DNA from: Holophagaceae bacterium
GTDB taxonomy: Bacteria > Acidobacteriota > Holophagae > Holophagales > Holophagaceae
Reading direction: 5' to 3'
NCBI GenBank assembly: GCA_003165415.1
Contig: PLUC01000060.1
Coordinates: 1 to 33,900 of the forward strand
DNA: 33,900 bases
How positions within the stretch are numbered: position 1 is the first letter of the stretch; the number at the start of each line of letters is the position of its first letter. Shown here piece by piece: positions 8,184 through 16,111 of the stretch. Both the position numbers and the translations under genes were made by a program. The notes under the pieces were generated by a model, which worked only from the letters and a program-made list of their open reading frames with translations, had not been told where the DNA came from and did no database searches.

Positions 8184-8690
8184 GCCTGAGATGGACTGGA
8201 TGGCGTGGGTCCACAGATCGGTGGGCTCGGTGCTCATGAGCCAGGCCGGATTCAGCGGGAGGCGGGCCCAGCCGCCGTTTTCCAGCTCCTGGTCCAGCTG
8301 GCCCTCGCCCCAGCCGGCGTAGCCCAGGAACAGCCGGAACCGGGCCGCGGGCTCCACCAGCAGCGATTCCAGCAGGTCCTTGCGGTAGCTGATGAAGTCG
8401 GTGAAGTCCAGGACGGTGTCGTCGGCGGAGGGCAGCCCGCCCCGCACCAGGACGATGCCGCGCTGGGGATCCACCGGGCCGCCGCGCCAGGCGGTGGCGC
8501 CGTCGTCGCCCCGGAAGGGGAGCCGGCTTTCCTCGCAGATCTGCGCCAGGGTCACCGGCAGGGGCCGGTTGAGGATCACCCCCATGGCGCCGGTGTCGTC
8601 GTGTTCGACCAGCAGGATGACCGTGTGGAGGAAGTTCGGGTCCAGGATCCGAGGACTCGCCACGAGGATGCATGGGGCCAGATGACTCAT
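8175..8690 (-). CDS. yqgE: UPF0301/YqgE (AlgH) family protein
   Basis: This is a 171-residue YqgE/AlgH-type protein. Recognisable features are the N-terminal [21 protein letters not shown], the [15 protein letters not shown] core, the [14 protein letters not shown] segment, and [21 protein letters not shown], which is the family hallmark. The role is unclear; it is often considered a putative transcriptional regulator. The ATG at 8690 is preferred because it gives the canonical N-terminus; an ATG four codons upstream also exists. It overlaps rnhA by 9 bases tail to tail and is divergent from the membrane protein gene starting at 8722. Confidence 0.92.
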   Translation of the reverse strand: MSHLAPCILVASPRILDPNFLHTVILLVEHDDTGAMGVILNRPLPVTLAQICEESRLPFRGDDGATAWRGGPVDPQRGIVLVRGGLPSADDTVLDFTDFISYRKDLLESLLVEPAARFRLFLGYAGWGEGQLDQELENGGWARLPLNPAWLMSTEPTDLWTHAIQSISGSA

Positions 8691-8721
8691 GTCCAAGATC
8701 ATAGCGCGCTACTCTCTTAAG

Positions 8722-9459
8722 ATGACGACCTCTCCAAAAACCGATCTCGCCAGCCTCAAAGAAGGCACCCTTTTTCTGGCCCGCCGGCCCGTGGCCACCC
8801 TGGGCATCGCCGCCCTGGGCATGGCGCTGGCTGCCCTGGCGGCCCTGCTCCAGATCCGCGCGGGCCTGCCCGAGGACCCCCTGGTGGACGCGGCGCTCAC
8901 CTTCGCCAGCCTGCTGCCCCTGGAACTCTACTTCATCCCCCGCTTCCTCATCGCCGCCGACGCCGAGGCCGGGGGCAATCCCCTCAATGTGCCGGGGGAA
9001 TGGCGGCAGCGATTCGAGGAACGCTGGCTGCGGGCTTTCTGGGGCAAGGCGCTGCTGGCCCTGGGCACCGGGGTGGGGCTCAGCCTGTTCATTTTCCCGG
9101 GCCTCGTGGTGCTCCTGGCGTTCGGCTGGATCCCGCTGCGGATCCTCCTGCGCGGCGAGTCCCTGCTCCAGGCGGCCAGGGGCAGCCTCCTGATGATGGG
9201 CCGGGCCTGGCGCAGGGTGATTTTCGCCACCTCGGCCATGGCCATGGTCTACCTGTCCTGCATCGTGGTCCTGTCCTACCTGGTGGGGCTGCGGGTGCAG
9301 GACCCCACCGCCCATGTCCGCCTGACCCAGCCGCTCATCTGGGCCGGGAATTTCATTGGAAGTTTCCTAAGCCTCTGGCTCAGCGCCTGCCTCCTGGCCC
9401 TGTTCCGGAGGGTGGAGACGGTTCCCGGCGAGGCGGGCACCCTGCCCAAGGCGGGCTAG
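8722..9459 (+). CDS. Integral membrane protein of unknown function
   Basis: This is a 245-residue membrane protein that I do not recognise. Five hydrophobic segments are visible: near residues 20-45 (VATLGIAALGMALAALAALL), 50-80 (LLPLELYFIPRFLIAA), 105-135 (LGTGVGLSLFIFPGLVVLLAFGWIPL), 165-190 (MAMVYLSCIVVLSYLVGL) and 205-230 (GNFIGSFLSLWLSACLLALF). The loop LRGESLLQAARGSLLMMGR, between segments three and four, recalls membrane domains of the DUF/GDPD-anchor kind but is too weak to name. ATG 8722 is chosen over ATG 8689 because the latter overlaps the yqgE start. The gene is monocistronic between a divergent and a convergent neighbour. Confidence 0.8.
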   Translation: MTTSPKTDLASLKEGTLFLARRPVATLGIAALGMALAALAALLQIRAGLPEDPLVDAALTFASLLPLELYFIPRFLIAADAEAGGNPLNVPGEWRQRFEERWLRAFWGKALLALGTGVGLSLFIFPGLVVLLAFGWIPLRILLRGESLLQAARGSLLMMGRAWRRVIFATSAMAMVYLSCIVVLSYLVGLRVQDPTAHVRLTQPLIWAGNFIGSFLSLWLSACLLALFRRVETVPGEAGTLPKAG

Positions 9460-10617
9460 CTATTTCAGGGCCTCCACCCCGCCGAACACCCGGGAGGGGC
9501 TCAGTTCGCCCAGGATGGCGGCATCCCCGGGCCGGAGCTCGTTGGTGACGATGCGGGCCACCAGGGCGCCCACGCCGGGACCGAGCATGTAGCCCTGGCC
9601 GCACATGCCGATGGCGTCCACGTAGCCCTCCAGTTCCCTGGAGCGGCCGATGATGGGCGAGCCGTCCGGGGTCATGGGGTAGAGGCCGCGCCAGGTGCGG
9701 CGGATCTTCAGGTTGCCCAGCTTGGGCATGAGGTCCACCATGCGCCGGGCGATCATGGGCAGGTAGGCGGAGGTCTCGCGCCGGTCGGAACCGACGATGG
9801 CCGGGTTGGGGGTGTAGCAGAAGATCACTTGCCCGGGCCGGTGCTGGTAGAAGTAGAAATTGGCGGAACCCGGGGCCGGGCGGATGTCCACCACCATGGG
9901 ATCCAGGAACGGCGCCACCGGCTCGGTGATGCCGCCCTCGTGGCAGTCCGGGGCCACCGGGGCGTCCAGCCCGCCCGCCTGGGCCACCGCCCGGGCCCAA
10001 GGCCCGGCCGCGTTGACCACGCAGCCGGTGGCGAAGCCGCCCTTGTCGGTGCGCACGCCCACCACCTTGCCCTTGCGCCGCATGATGTTGGTGACCCGCT
10101 CGTTGAAGCGGAAGTCCACCCCCAGCTCCGCGGCCCGGGCCTTGAAGGCCAGGTTGCTGCGCATGGGCGAGGCGGAGCCGTCCTCCGGGGACAGGGTCCC
10201 GCCCAGGAGCCCCTCTTCGCGCAGGCCGGGGCTGGCCTTGAGCAGATCGTCCTTGTTCAGCCAGTCGATGTTGAGCCCGGCCCGCTTCTGGATCACCAGC
10301 AGGTCCTTGAGCAGCTTCTCCTCCTCCGGCCGGTAGGCCACGAAGGCGTAGCCGCCCTTGTACCACTCGATATTGTAGCCGTAGGTCTCCTCCCAGGTGG
10401 AGAACACGTCCAGGCTGTCCAGGCAGAGCTTGATCTTGGCGGGAGCGGAATGGGTGGCGCGGATGCCGCCCAGGGCGCACTTGTTGCTGCCCTGGCCGCT
10501 GGAGGCGAACTGGTCCAGGCAAAGCACTTTCAGGCCCCTCTCGGCCAGGTACATGGCGGAAGGCATGCCGATGCTGCCGGCGCCGATGACAATGGCGTCA
10601 TAAACGATGCTGGTCAT
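9460..10617 (-). CDS. FAD-dependent amino/imino-acid dehydrogenase subunit (DAO family, HcnC/opine oxidase beta-like)
   Basis: This 385-residue flavoprotein of the D-amino-acid oxidase fold would oxidise an amine, imino acid or opine. The N-terminal dinucleotide motif is AIVIGAGSIGMPSAMYLAERG. Other features are GGIRATHS, the ASPMRSNLAFKARAAELG helix, VVNAAGPWA, and the C-terminal RRTWRGLYPMTPDGSPIIG and GMCGQGYMLGPGVG segments. The start overlaps the upstream gene's stop as TGATG (ATG 10617), with GTG 10620 as an alternative and GGGAGGT upstream, so the two genes are translationally coupled. Electrons would pass to the iron-sulfur flavoprotein partner. Candidate substrates include proline or hydroxyproline, sarcosine, glycine and octopine; sequence alone does not choose. 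Confidence 0.87.
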   Translation of the reverse strand: MTSIVYDAIVIGAGSIGMPSAMYLAERGLKVLCLDQFASSGQGSNKCALGGIRATHSAPAKIKLCLDSLDVFSTWEETYGYNIEWYKGGYAFVAYRPEEEKLLKDLLVIQKRAGLNIDWLNKDDLLKASPGLREEGLLGGTLSPEDGSASPMRSNLAFKARAAELGVDFRFNERVTNIMRRKGKVVGVRTDKGGFATGCVVNAAGPWARAVAQAGGLDAPVAPDCHEGGITEPVAPFLDPMVVDIRPAPGSANFYFYQHRPGQVIFCYTPNPAIVGSDRRETSAYLPMIARRMVDLMPKLGNLKIRRTWRGLYPMTPDGSPIIGRSRELEGYVDAIGMCGQGYMLGPGVGALVARIVTNELRPGDAAILGELSPSRVFGGVEALK

Positions 10618-12752
10618 CACAGACCTCCCTGGAAGGCGTGGACGGCGTGGGCTTTGGCCACATCGGGCACGGGACCTTCGCCCGTGACCAGGCCGGCGAA
10701 GGCGCCCATGGGCACCTCCATGAAGATCGGCCGGCGGGTCAGATCGGTGACCTCCCCGGGGGGGACGCCCTCTTCCCGGAACAGGCGGGCGATGAGGCTG
10801 GGGCAGGTCTTGCCGCCGCAGGCGCCCATGCCGGCGCGGGTGGCGCCCTTGAGCTCGTTCAGGTCGCGCACGCCGGCGCGGATGCGCGCGCGGATCTCGC
10901 CGGCGCTCACCCGCTCGCAGCGGCAGACGATCTCGTCATCGTCCAGGCGCTTGACGGTCTCGGGCATGGCCTCGCCCACCCAGGGCTGCTGCACCCTTAT
11001 GCCGGCGATCTGCTTGGCGATGGACAAAGGCGCCCGCACCTTCACCAGCACCGCGTGGTCGGCGAACTTCGGCGCCCGGGTCTTCACCACGGGCACGTTG
11101 CCCAGCACCTGGCCGAGGGTGTCCAGCACGGTGACGCTCTGGCCCACTTCCAGGGTGTTGATGGGGAACTCGTAGGGGATCGACACCAGGGCCTCGCCCA
11201 CCTGCTTGCGGTAGTCCACCAGGGTGACCGCCAGGCCCGGGCACACGGCCACGCATTGTTCGCAGGCGATGCAGTCCTGCTCGTTGAAGGTGGGCACCCC
11301 GAGGATGTCGCCGCCCTCGATCTGGATGGAGCCCTGGGGGCAGATGCTCGTGCAAGGGTTGCAGGGGATCTCCTGGCTGCAGTGGAACACCGGGAACACC
11401 CCCTGGTCCTCTTCGGGGATCTCCTCGGTGATGGTGGCGCCGGGGCGGGACTTGAGCACCGCCGCGGTGCGGTGCCACTCGGGCGGCACTTCGCCCACGT
11501 CCCGGCCCAGGCTCTTGGCGATCTCCAGGCCGCGGATCTTGCCGGTGAACATGGCGGCGCTGGCTTCGGCGATCTCCTCGGCGTCGCCGGCGGCGAACAC
11601 CGGCAGGCCGAACTCCTTGGCCTTGAGGTAGAACTCGTTCACCGACTCCAGCCCCACCGCCACCAGCACGGTGTCGCACTTGAAGGTCCGCTCGGATCCC
11701 GCCACCGGCCGCCACGCGCTGTCCAGCTGGGCGACGGTGACCGACTCCACTTCCTCCGCGCCGTTGGCGGAGAGCACGGTGTGCGAGGTGTAGATGGGCA
11801 CACCCATGCGCGCCAGCTTGTCCTTGTGCACTTTGTAGCCGCCGCACTCGGGCAGCGCCTCGCACAGGCCCACCACCTCGATCCCCGCCTGCAGGGCGTG
11901 GTAGGCGGCGATCAGGCCGACGTTGCCACCGCCGATGATGAACAGGCGCTCGGTGGGCCGCACCATGTCCCGGTTCACCAGGGTCTGGAAGGCGCCGGCG
12001 CCGTAGACGCCGGGCAGGGTGTTGCCCTTGAACACCAGCGACTTCTCCCGGGCGCCGGTGGCCACCAGTAGCACCTGGGGCGCCACCAGGAAGTAATGGC
12101 CGTCCCGGAGCACGCCCACCTTGCGGTCGGAGAACACCGCCAGGGCGTTGCTGTTGTTCCAGATGCGCACGTTCTCGTAGGCGCGCAGCTCCTTTTCCAG
12201 CTTGGCGCCGATGTCCATGCCGCGGGTGCCGGCGTGGCAGGCCTCGATGGAGCCGAAGAACTTGTGGGTCTGCAGCACCAGCTTGCCGCCCAGGCTGGCC
12301 TTGTCGTCCACCAGGATCACCCCGACCCCGGCCTTGGCCAGTTCGATGGCAGCGGAGAGGCCCGCCGGTCCGCCGCCCAGGACCAGGCATTCCACTTCCA
12401 AAAGCTCGATGTCGCGGAAGCGCACATCACCCTCGTCCACGTCCGGAAGCTGGGGCTTGCCGTCCAGCGGCAGCACCGCCATGCCCTCCCGCACCGGGAC
12501 CATGCAGGACTTGACCGACAGGCCGTCGGCGATGACCGCGCACTGGGCGCACTGGCCGTTGGCGCAGAAAATGCCCTGGGGCGCGCCGTCCTTGGGGTGG
12601 TGGCCGAACACCCGGATGCCGTTGGCGAACAGGGCCGAGGCGATGGTCTCCCCCTCCCGCGCCTGCAACGCCTTGCCCTGCCAAGTGAACCCGACGGTGG
12701 GGTCCGGCGGCACGGCCAGAATGGGGTGTTCCTTGATCCGGTAGTCCGACAT
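10617..12752 (-). CDS. Fused iron-sulfur flavoprotein dehydrogenase subunit (HcnA-HcnB-ferredoxin-BFD architecture)
   Basis: This 711-residue electron-transfer subunit partners the downstream DAO-family protein. Domains in order: an N-terminal [2Fe-2S] HcnA-like domain with C63, C68, C71 and C83; an FAD/NAD pyridine-nucleotide oxidoreductase domain with GGGPAGLSAAIELAKAG near residue 126 and a second IIGGGNVGLIAAYHAL motif; a two-cluster ferredoxin domain (CNPCTSICPQG, then CIACEQCVAVCPG) around residues 460-530; and a C-terminal BFD-like [2Fe-2S] domain (VCRCERVSAGEIR, then ACGGKTCPSL). In hydrogen cyanide synthase and opine oxidases the first two parts are often separate genes. ATG 12752 is chosen because GGAG lies upstream and the protein then begins at the HcnA domain; the frame stays open to 12839. 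Confidence 0.85.
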   Translation of the reverse strand: MSDYRIKEHPILAVPPDPTVGFTWQGKALQAREGETIASALFANGIRVFGHHPKDGAPQGIFCANGQCAQCAVIADGLSVKSCMVPVREGMAVLPLDGKPQLPDVDEGDVRFRDIELLEVECLVLGGGPAGLSAAIELAKAGVGVILVDDKASLGGKLVLQTHKFFGSIEACHAGTRGMDIGAKLEKELRAYENVRIWNNSNALAVFSDRKVGVLRDGHYFLVAPQVLLVATGAREKSLVFKGNTLPGVYGAGAFQTLVNRDMVRPTERLFIIGGGNVGLIAAYHALQAGIEVVGLCEALPECGGYKVHKDKLARMGVPIYTSHTVLSANGAEEVESVTVAQLDSAWRPVAGSERTFKCDTVLVAVGLESVNEFYLKAKEFGLPVFAAGDAEEIAEASAAMFTGKIRGLEIAKSLGRDVGEVPPEWHRTAAVLKSRPGATITEEIPEEDQGVFPVFHCSQEIPCNPCTSICPQGSIQIEGGDILGVPTFNEQDCIACEQCVAVCPGLAVTLVDYRKQVGEALVSIPYEFPINTLEVGQSVTVLDTLGQVLGNVPVVKTRAPKFADHAVLVKVRAPLSIAKQIAGIRVQQPWVGEAMPETVKRLDDDEIVCRCERVSAGEIRARIRAGVRDLNELKGATRAGMGACGGKTCPSLIARLFREEGVPPGEVTDLTRRPIFMEVPMGAFAGLVTGEGPVPDVAKAHAVHAFQGGL

Positions 12753-12887
12753 TCCATCATCTCCATGACCGGGAAAAGCCCGAACTTGATAGATCCAGTT
12801 AACCACCACCCGCCGGCGACCATCGGACTCCCGGGCCACTTGTGACTTTTATCTAAGGCTGGCGGTATATTTTCAGGGAAGGCGTTT

Positions 12888-12991
12888 AGGGGTCGTTACG
12901 AAATTACCTGCGCTTTTCAGGTAATTTTGTTACGGCACCTTATGCCGGACCGGCACCGAAACGGCGAGATTTATTTGGACCCAACGGCTTA
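12888..12991 (+). repeat. Structured intergenic element, copy B
   Basis: Same length and layout as copy A. Hairpin arms lie at 12889-12910 and 12918-12939. The conserved T-T mismatch is 12897/12931 and the adjacent pair is A-T. The tail has CCTTATGCCGG, CACCGAAACGG and CCAACGGCTTA; the final A is the first base of the ATG of the aspartase-like gene. It sits in a divergent intergenic region, so it could be the leader of the plus-strand operon. Confidence 0.78.
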
Positions 12992-14409
12992 TGACCCGCG
13001 ACCCCGACCCCATTCCCCAGCGCCAGGAGCATGACTCGCTGGGGGCCATGGCCCTGCCGGCCGCGGCCCTGCACGGCATCCACACCGCCCGCGCCCTGGA
13101 CAACTTCCCCCTGCTGGGGCGGCCGGTGCACCCCGCCCTGGCCCGGGCCTTCGGCGCGGTGAAGCTGGCGGCGCTGCGCTGCAACCGGCAGCTGGGCTTC
13201 TTCCCGGACGCCGCCAAGGCGGACGCCCTGGAAAGGGCCTGCCGGGAGCTGCTGGACGGGACCCTGGCGCCGGCGATCCTGGTGGACGCGCTCCAGGGCG
13301 GGGCCGGCACCTCCACCAACATGAACGTGAACGAAGTCCTGGCCAACCGCGCTCTGGAGCTGCTGGGCCTCTGTCCGGGCGAGTATGGGCGGATCTCCCC
13401 GCTGGATGACTGCAACCTGCACCAGAGCACCAACGACACCTTCCCCACCGCCCTGCGCTTGGCCGCCATCGGCGGGCTGCGCGAGCTGGAGCGCAAGGTG
13501 CTGGCCCTGCAGGAGGCCTTCCAGGACCAGGAGAAGACCCTGGCCCACGTGGTGAAGGTGGCCCGCACCGAGTGCCAGGATGCGGTGCTCACCACCCTGG
13601 GCCGGAGCATGGGCGCCTACGCCGAGGCGCTGAACCGCGACCGCTGGCGCCTGGCCAAGGCCGAGGAGCGGCTGCGGGTGGTGAACCTGGGCGGCACCGC
13701 CATCGGCACCGGCCTGGCCGCGCCCACGGCCTACATCTTCCAGGTGGTGGAGGAGCTGCGCGAGATCACCGGGCTGGGCCTGGCCCGGGCCGAGAACCTG
13801 GTGGAGGCCACCCAGAACCTGGATGTGTTCGTGGAGGTCTCGGGTCTGCTCAAGGCCCTGGCCACCACACTCATCAAGGTCTGCTCCGACCTGCGCCTGC
13901 TCTCCAGCGGCCCGGAGGCGGGCCTGGGCGAGCTGAAACTGCCGCCCCGCCAAGCCGGGAGCTCGATCATGCCCGGCAAGGTGAACCCGGTCATCCCCGA
14001 GGCGGTCACCCAGGCCGCCGTCATGGCCATGGCCCACGACCAGGCCCTGAGCGCGGCGGTGGCCATGGGCTCACTGGAGTTGAACCCCTTCATGCCGCTG
14101 GTGGCGCACAGCCTGCTGGAAAGCCTGGACCTGCTGGCCCGGGGCTGCGACCTCCTGCGCCGCCACTGCGTCCTGGGCCTCACCGCGGACGAAGCCCGGT
14201 GCCGGGCCCAGGTGGAGAACGGCACCGCCGCCGCCACCGCCCTGGTGCCGCTGCTGGGCTACGACCAGGCCGCGGCCCTTGCCGTCGAGGCCCGCCGCAC
14301 TGGCCAGGGTCTGAAGGCCGCCGCCGTGGCCTCGGGCCTGGTCACCGTCGAACAGTTCGACCAGCTCACCAGCCCCGAGGCGGTGGGCCGGCTGGGATGG
14401 AGGAAATGA
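12991..14409 (+). CDS. aspA: Aspartate ammonia-lyase-like enzyme of the hydrogenase-maturation type
   Basis: This 472-residue member of the fumarase/aspartase superfamily would release ammonia from aspartate to give fumarate. Visible family regions are GAGTSTNMNVNEVLANRA, the LHQSTNDTFPTALRL segment, NLGGTAIGTGLAAP, and the signature loop GSSIMPGKVNPV near residue 322. Length is normal. It overlaps hydF by ATGA and so is translationally coupled to it; aspartase-like genes do occur in [FeFe]-hydrogenase maturation operons. The start ATG directly abuts repeat element B and has no clear purine-rich ribosome site; there are about a dozen residues before the conserved N-terminus, so the true start may differ slightly. 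Fumarase or another lyase activity is the main alternative. Confidence 0.85.
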   Translation: MTRDPDPIPQRQEHDSLGAMALPAAALHGIHTARALDNFPLLGRPVHPALARAFGAVKLAALRCNRQLGFFPDAAKADALERACRELLDGTLAPAILVDALQGGAGTSTNMNVNEVLANRALELLGLCPGEYGRISPLDDCNLHQSTNDTFPTALRLAAIGGLRELERKVLALQEAFQDQEKTLAHVVKVARTECQDAVLTTLGRSMGAYAEALNRDRWRLAKAEERLRVVNLGGTAIGTGLAAPTAYIFQVVEELREITGLGLARAENLVEATQNLDVFVEVSGLLKALATTLIKVCSDLRLLSSGPEAGLGELKLPPRQAGSSIMPGKVNPVIPEAVTQAAVMAMAHDQALSAAVAMGSLELNPFMPLVAHSLLESLDLLARGCDLLRRHCVLGLTADEARCRAQVENGTAAATALVPLLGYDQAAALAVEARRTGQGLKAAAVASGLVTVEQFDQLTSPEAVGRLGWRK

Positions 14410-15629
14410 GCATGCAGCCCGCCCCCAAATCGCTCCGCCTGCACATCGGTCTGTTCGGCCGGCGGAACGTGGGCAAGTCCTCCCTGCTCAACGCCATCAC
14501 CCGCCAGCAGGTGAGCATCGTCTCGGCCCAGGCCGGCACCACCACCGATCCGGTGGAAAAGCCCATGGAACTGCTGCCCCTGGGCCCGGTACTGTTTGTG
14601 GACACCGCCGGGGTTGACGACGAGGGGGCCCTGGGGGAACTGCGCATGGCCCGGACCCGCACGGTGCTGGACCGGGTGGACCTGGGGGTGATCGTCACCG
14701 GGGAAAGTCCCTGGGGTGAATTCGAAACCAAGCTGCTGGAACAGTTGCGCGAGCGCAAGGTGCCGGCCCTGGTGGTGCGCAACAAGGCTGACCTGTTCCC
14801 GGCTGACCTGGCCCTGCCCGCCCTGCCTGAGCTGCCCGGGGTGCCCCAGGTGGCGGTGAGCGCCCTCACCGGTGCCGGCATCCTGGATCTACGCGAGGCG
14901 CTGCTGACCCTGGCCCCGGCCGACTTCTTCGACAACCGGCGGCTGGTGGCCGACCTGGTGCCGCCCGGGGAGCTGGCGGTGCTGGTGGTGCCCATCGACA
15001 AAGAAGCCCCCAAGGGCCGGCTGATCCTGCCCCAGGTGATGACCATCCGCGATCTGCTGGACGGCGAGGCCATGGCCATGGTGGTGCAGGAGCGGGAGCT
15101 GGCCAGCGCCCTGGCCCTCATGAAGCGTCCGCCCGCGCTGGTGGTCACCGATTCCCAGGCCTTCCTCAAGGTGGCCGCGGACGTGCCCCGGTCGGTGCCC
15201 ATGACCTCCTTCTCCATCCTCATGAGCCGGTTCCAGGGGGACCTGGCCGAGCAGGTGCGGGGCACCCGTGGCATCGAACGGCTGAAGGGCGGCGACCGGG
15301 TGCTCATGGCCGAGACCTGCACCCACCATCCGGTGGGCGAGGACATCGGCCGGGTGAAGATCCCCCGCTGGCTCACCCAGTACGTGGGCGCCAAGCTGGA
15401 GTTCAGCAGCGTCCAGGGCCGGGACTTCCCCGCCGACCTGACCCCGTACCAGCTGGTGGTCCACTGCGGCAACTGCACAGGCAACCGCCGGGAGATGCTG
15501 TCCCGGATCCACCGCTGCCGGGAGGCCGGGGTGCCCATCACCAACTACGGCCTGACCATCGCCTACTCGCTGGGGATCTTCGAGCGGGCGCTGGGGCCGT
15601 TTCCTGCGGCGCTGGAGGCCAGCCGCTAG
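14406..15629 (+). CDS. hydF: [FeFe]-hydrogenase maturation GTPase HydF
   Basis: This 407-residue scaffold protein carries the 2Fe precursor of the H-cluster and delivers it to HydA. The N-terminal GTPase domain has G1 GRRNVGKS (residues 18-25), TTTDPVEKP as the G2 region, G3 DTAG and G4 NKAD. A dimerisation domain follows. The C-terminal cluster-binding site is complete: C305 and H307 in TCTHHPVGED, and H353, C354, C357 in VVHCGNCTGNRREM. ATG 14406 overlaps the upstream TGA. No hydE, hydG or hydrogenase gene lies in this window, so they must be elsewhere if the system is active. Its stop codon overlaps that of the convergent small gene at 15626-15790. Confidence 0.97.
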   Translation: MSMQPAPKSLRLHIGLFGRRNVGKSSLLNAITRQQVSIVSAQAGTTTDPVEKPMELLPLGPVLFVDTAGVDDEGALGELRMARTRTVLDRVDLGVIVTGESPWGEFETKLLEQLRERKVPALVVRNKADLFPADLALPALPELPGVPQVAVSALTGAGILDLREALLTLAPADFFDNRRLVADLVPPGELAVLVVPIDKEAPKGRLILPQVMTIRDLLDGEAMAMVVQERELASALALMKRPPALVVTDSQAFLKVAADVPRSVPMTSFSILMSRFQGDLAEQVRGTRGIERLKGGDRVLMAETCTHHPVGEDIGRVKIPRWLTQYVGAKLEFSSVQGRDFPADLTPYQLVVHCGNCTGNRREMLSRIHRCREAGVPITNYGLTIAYSLGIFERALGPFPAALEASR

Positions 15630-15790
15630 GGCAATACCACAACCAGACCCCGGGGATGGTGGTGATGGCGATGGTGATGGTGGTACCGCTGGCTGATATC
15701 TTGCCGGTCCTGACGGGGACCGGGCATCTGGGCCATGAGCAGAGAACTACCGATGACAGCGGCGGCCAGGAATGAAAGCCATTTTTTCAT
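15626..15790 (-). CDS. Small secreted His-rich peptide (54 residues)
   Basis: This short open frame encodes a typical signal peptide (MKKWLSFLAAAVIGSSLLMA, residues 1-20) followed by about 34 residues. The mature part contains QRYHHHHRHHHHPRG, eight histidines in a nine-residue stretch, and ends LVVVLP. A GAGGA ribosome site lies about 6 bases before the ATG, which supports translation. The gene converges on hydF and the two stop codons overlap (15626-15628 and 15627-15629). A role in binding nickel, zinc, copper or iron outside the cytoplasm is an inference from the His cluster only. I do not recognise a family. Confidence 0.6.
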   Translation of the reverse strand: MKKWLSFLAAAVIGSSLLMAQMPGPRQDRQDISQRYHHHHRHHHHPRGLVVVLP

Positions 15791-16111
15791 GTCAGTTCCT
15801 CAAGATGAGAAGTTTGGGATCAGTCGCAAGGTCGCTCCACGATTCGGGCTGCCTTCGACCTGTCCCATTCATCCGGGACCCCTGGAGATGGGCATGCATG
15901 ATGCCAATTGTGCAAGTGCTGTCAATTTCCAACTTATATTGAAAGCTGGGACCAGGGTCCATGGTAATTCAATCACAATGATGGGAAAAATCCCACCATC
16001 CACTCGTTTTGTGGTAGCCGATCCGCCTGCGGGGCCCCGTCAAGGGGGGCTCATCCTTTCAAAATCCCCAGGTAGCTGAGACCATCATGGTCCCAATCCG
16101 GACGAGGTCCC
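15791..16111. other. Intergenic stretch without a supported gene
   Basis: This region is noticeably AT-richer than its surroundings and holds no convincing coding frame. It should contain promoters for the divergent small peptide gene and the molybdopterin oxidoreductase. A minus-strand TTGACA occurs at 15925-15920, but no good -10 box is correctly spaced. Near 15976-16000 is a small inverted repeat of the type GATGGG/CCCACCATC. No riboswitch is recognised. Confidence 0.4.

Noticed and set aside
15897..15925. Minus-strand promoter with TTGACA for the His-rich peptide gene
   Set aside because: The -35 is perfect but the hexamer at 17-base spacing (ATCATG) does not resemble TATAAT.
15735..16079. 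Plus-strand frame of 114 codons in the gap after hydF
   Set aside because: No ribosome site, no domain and low-complexity-free but family-less protein. The opposite-strand small peptide has better start signals.
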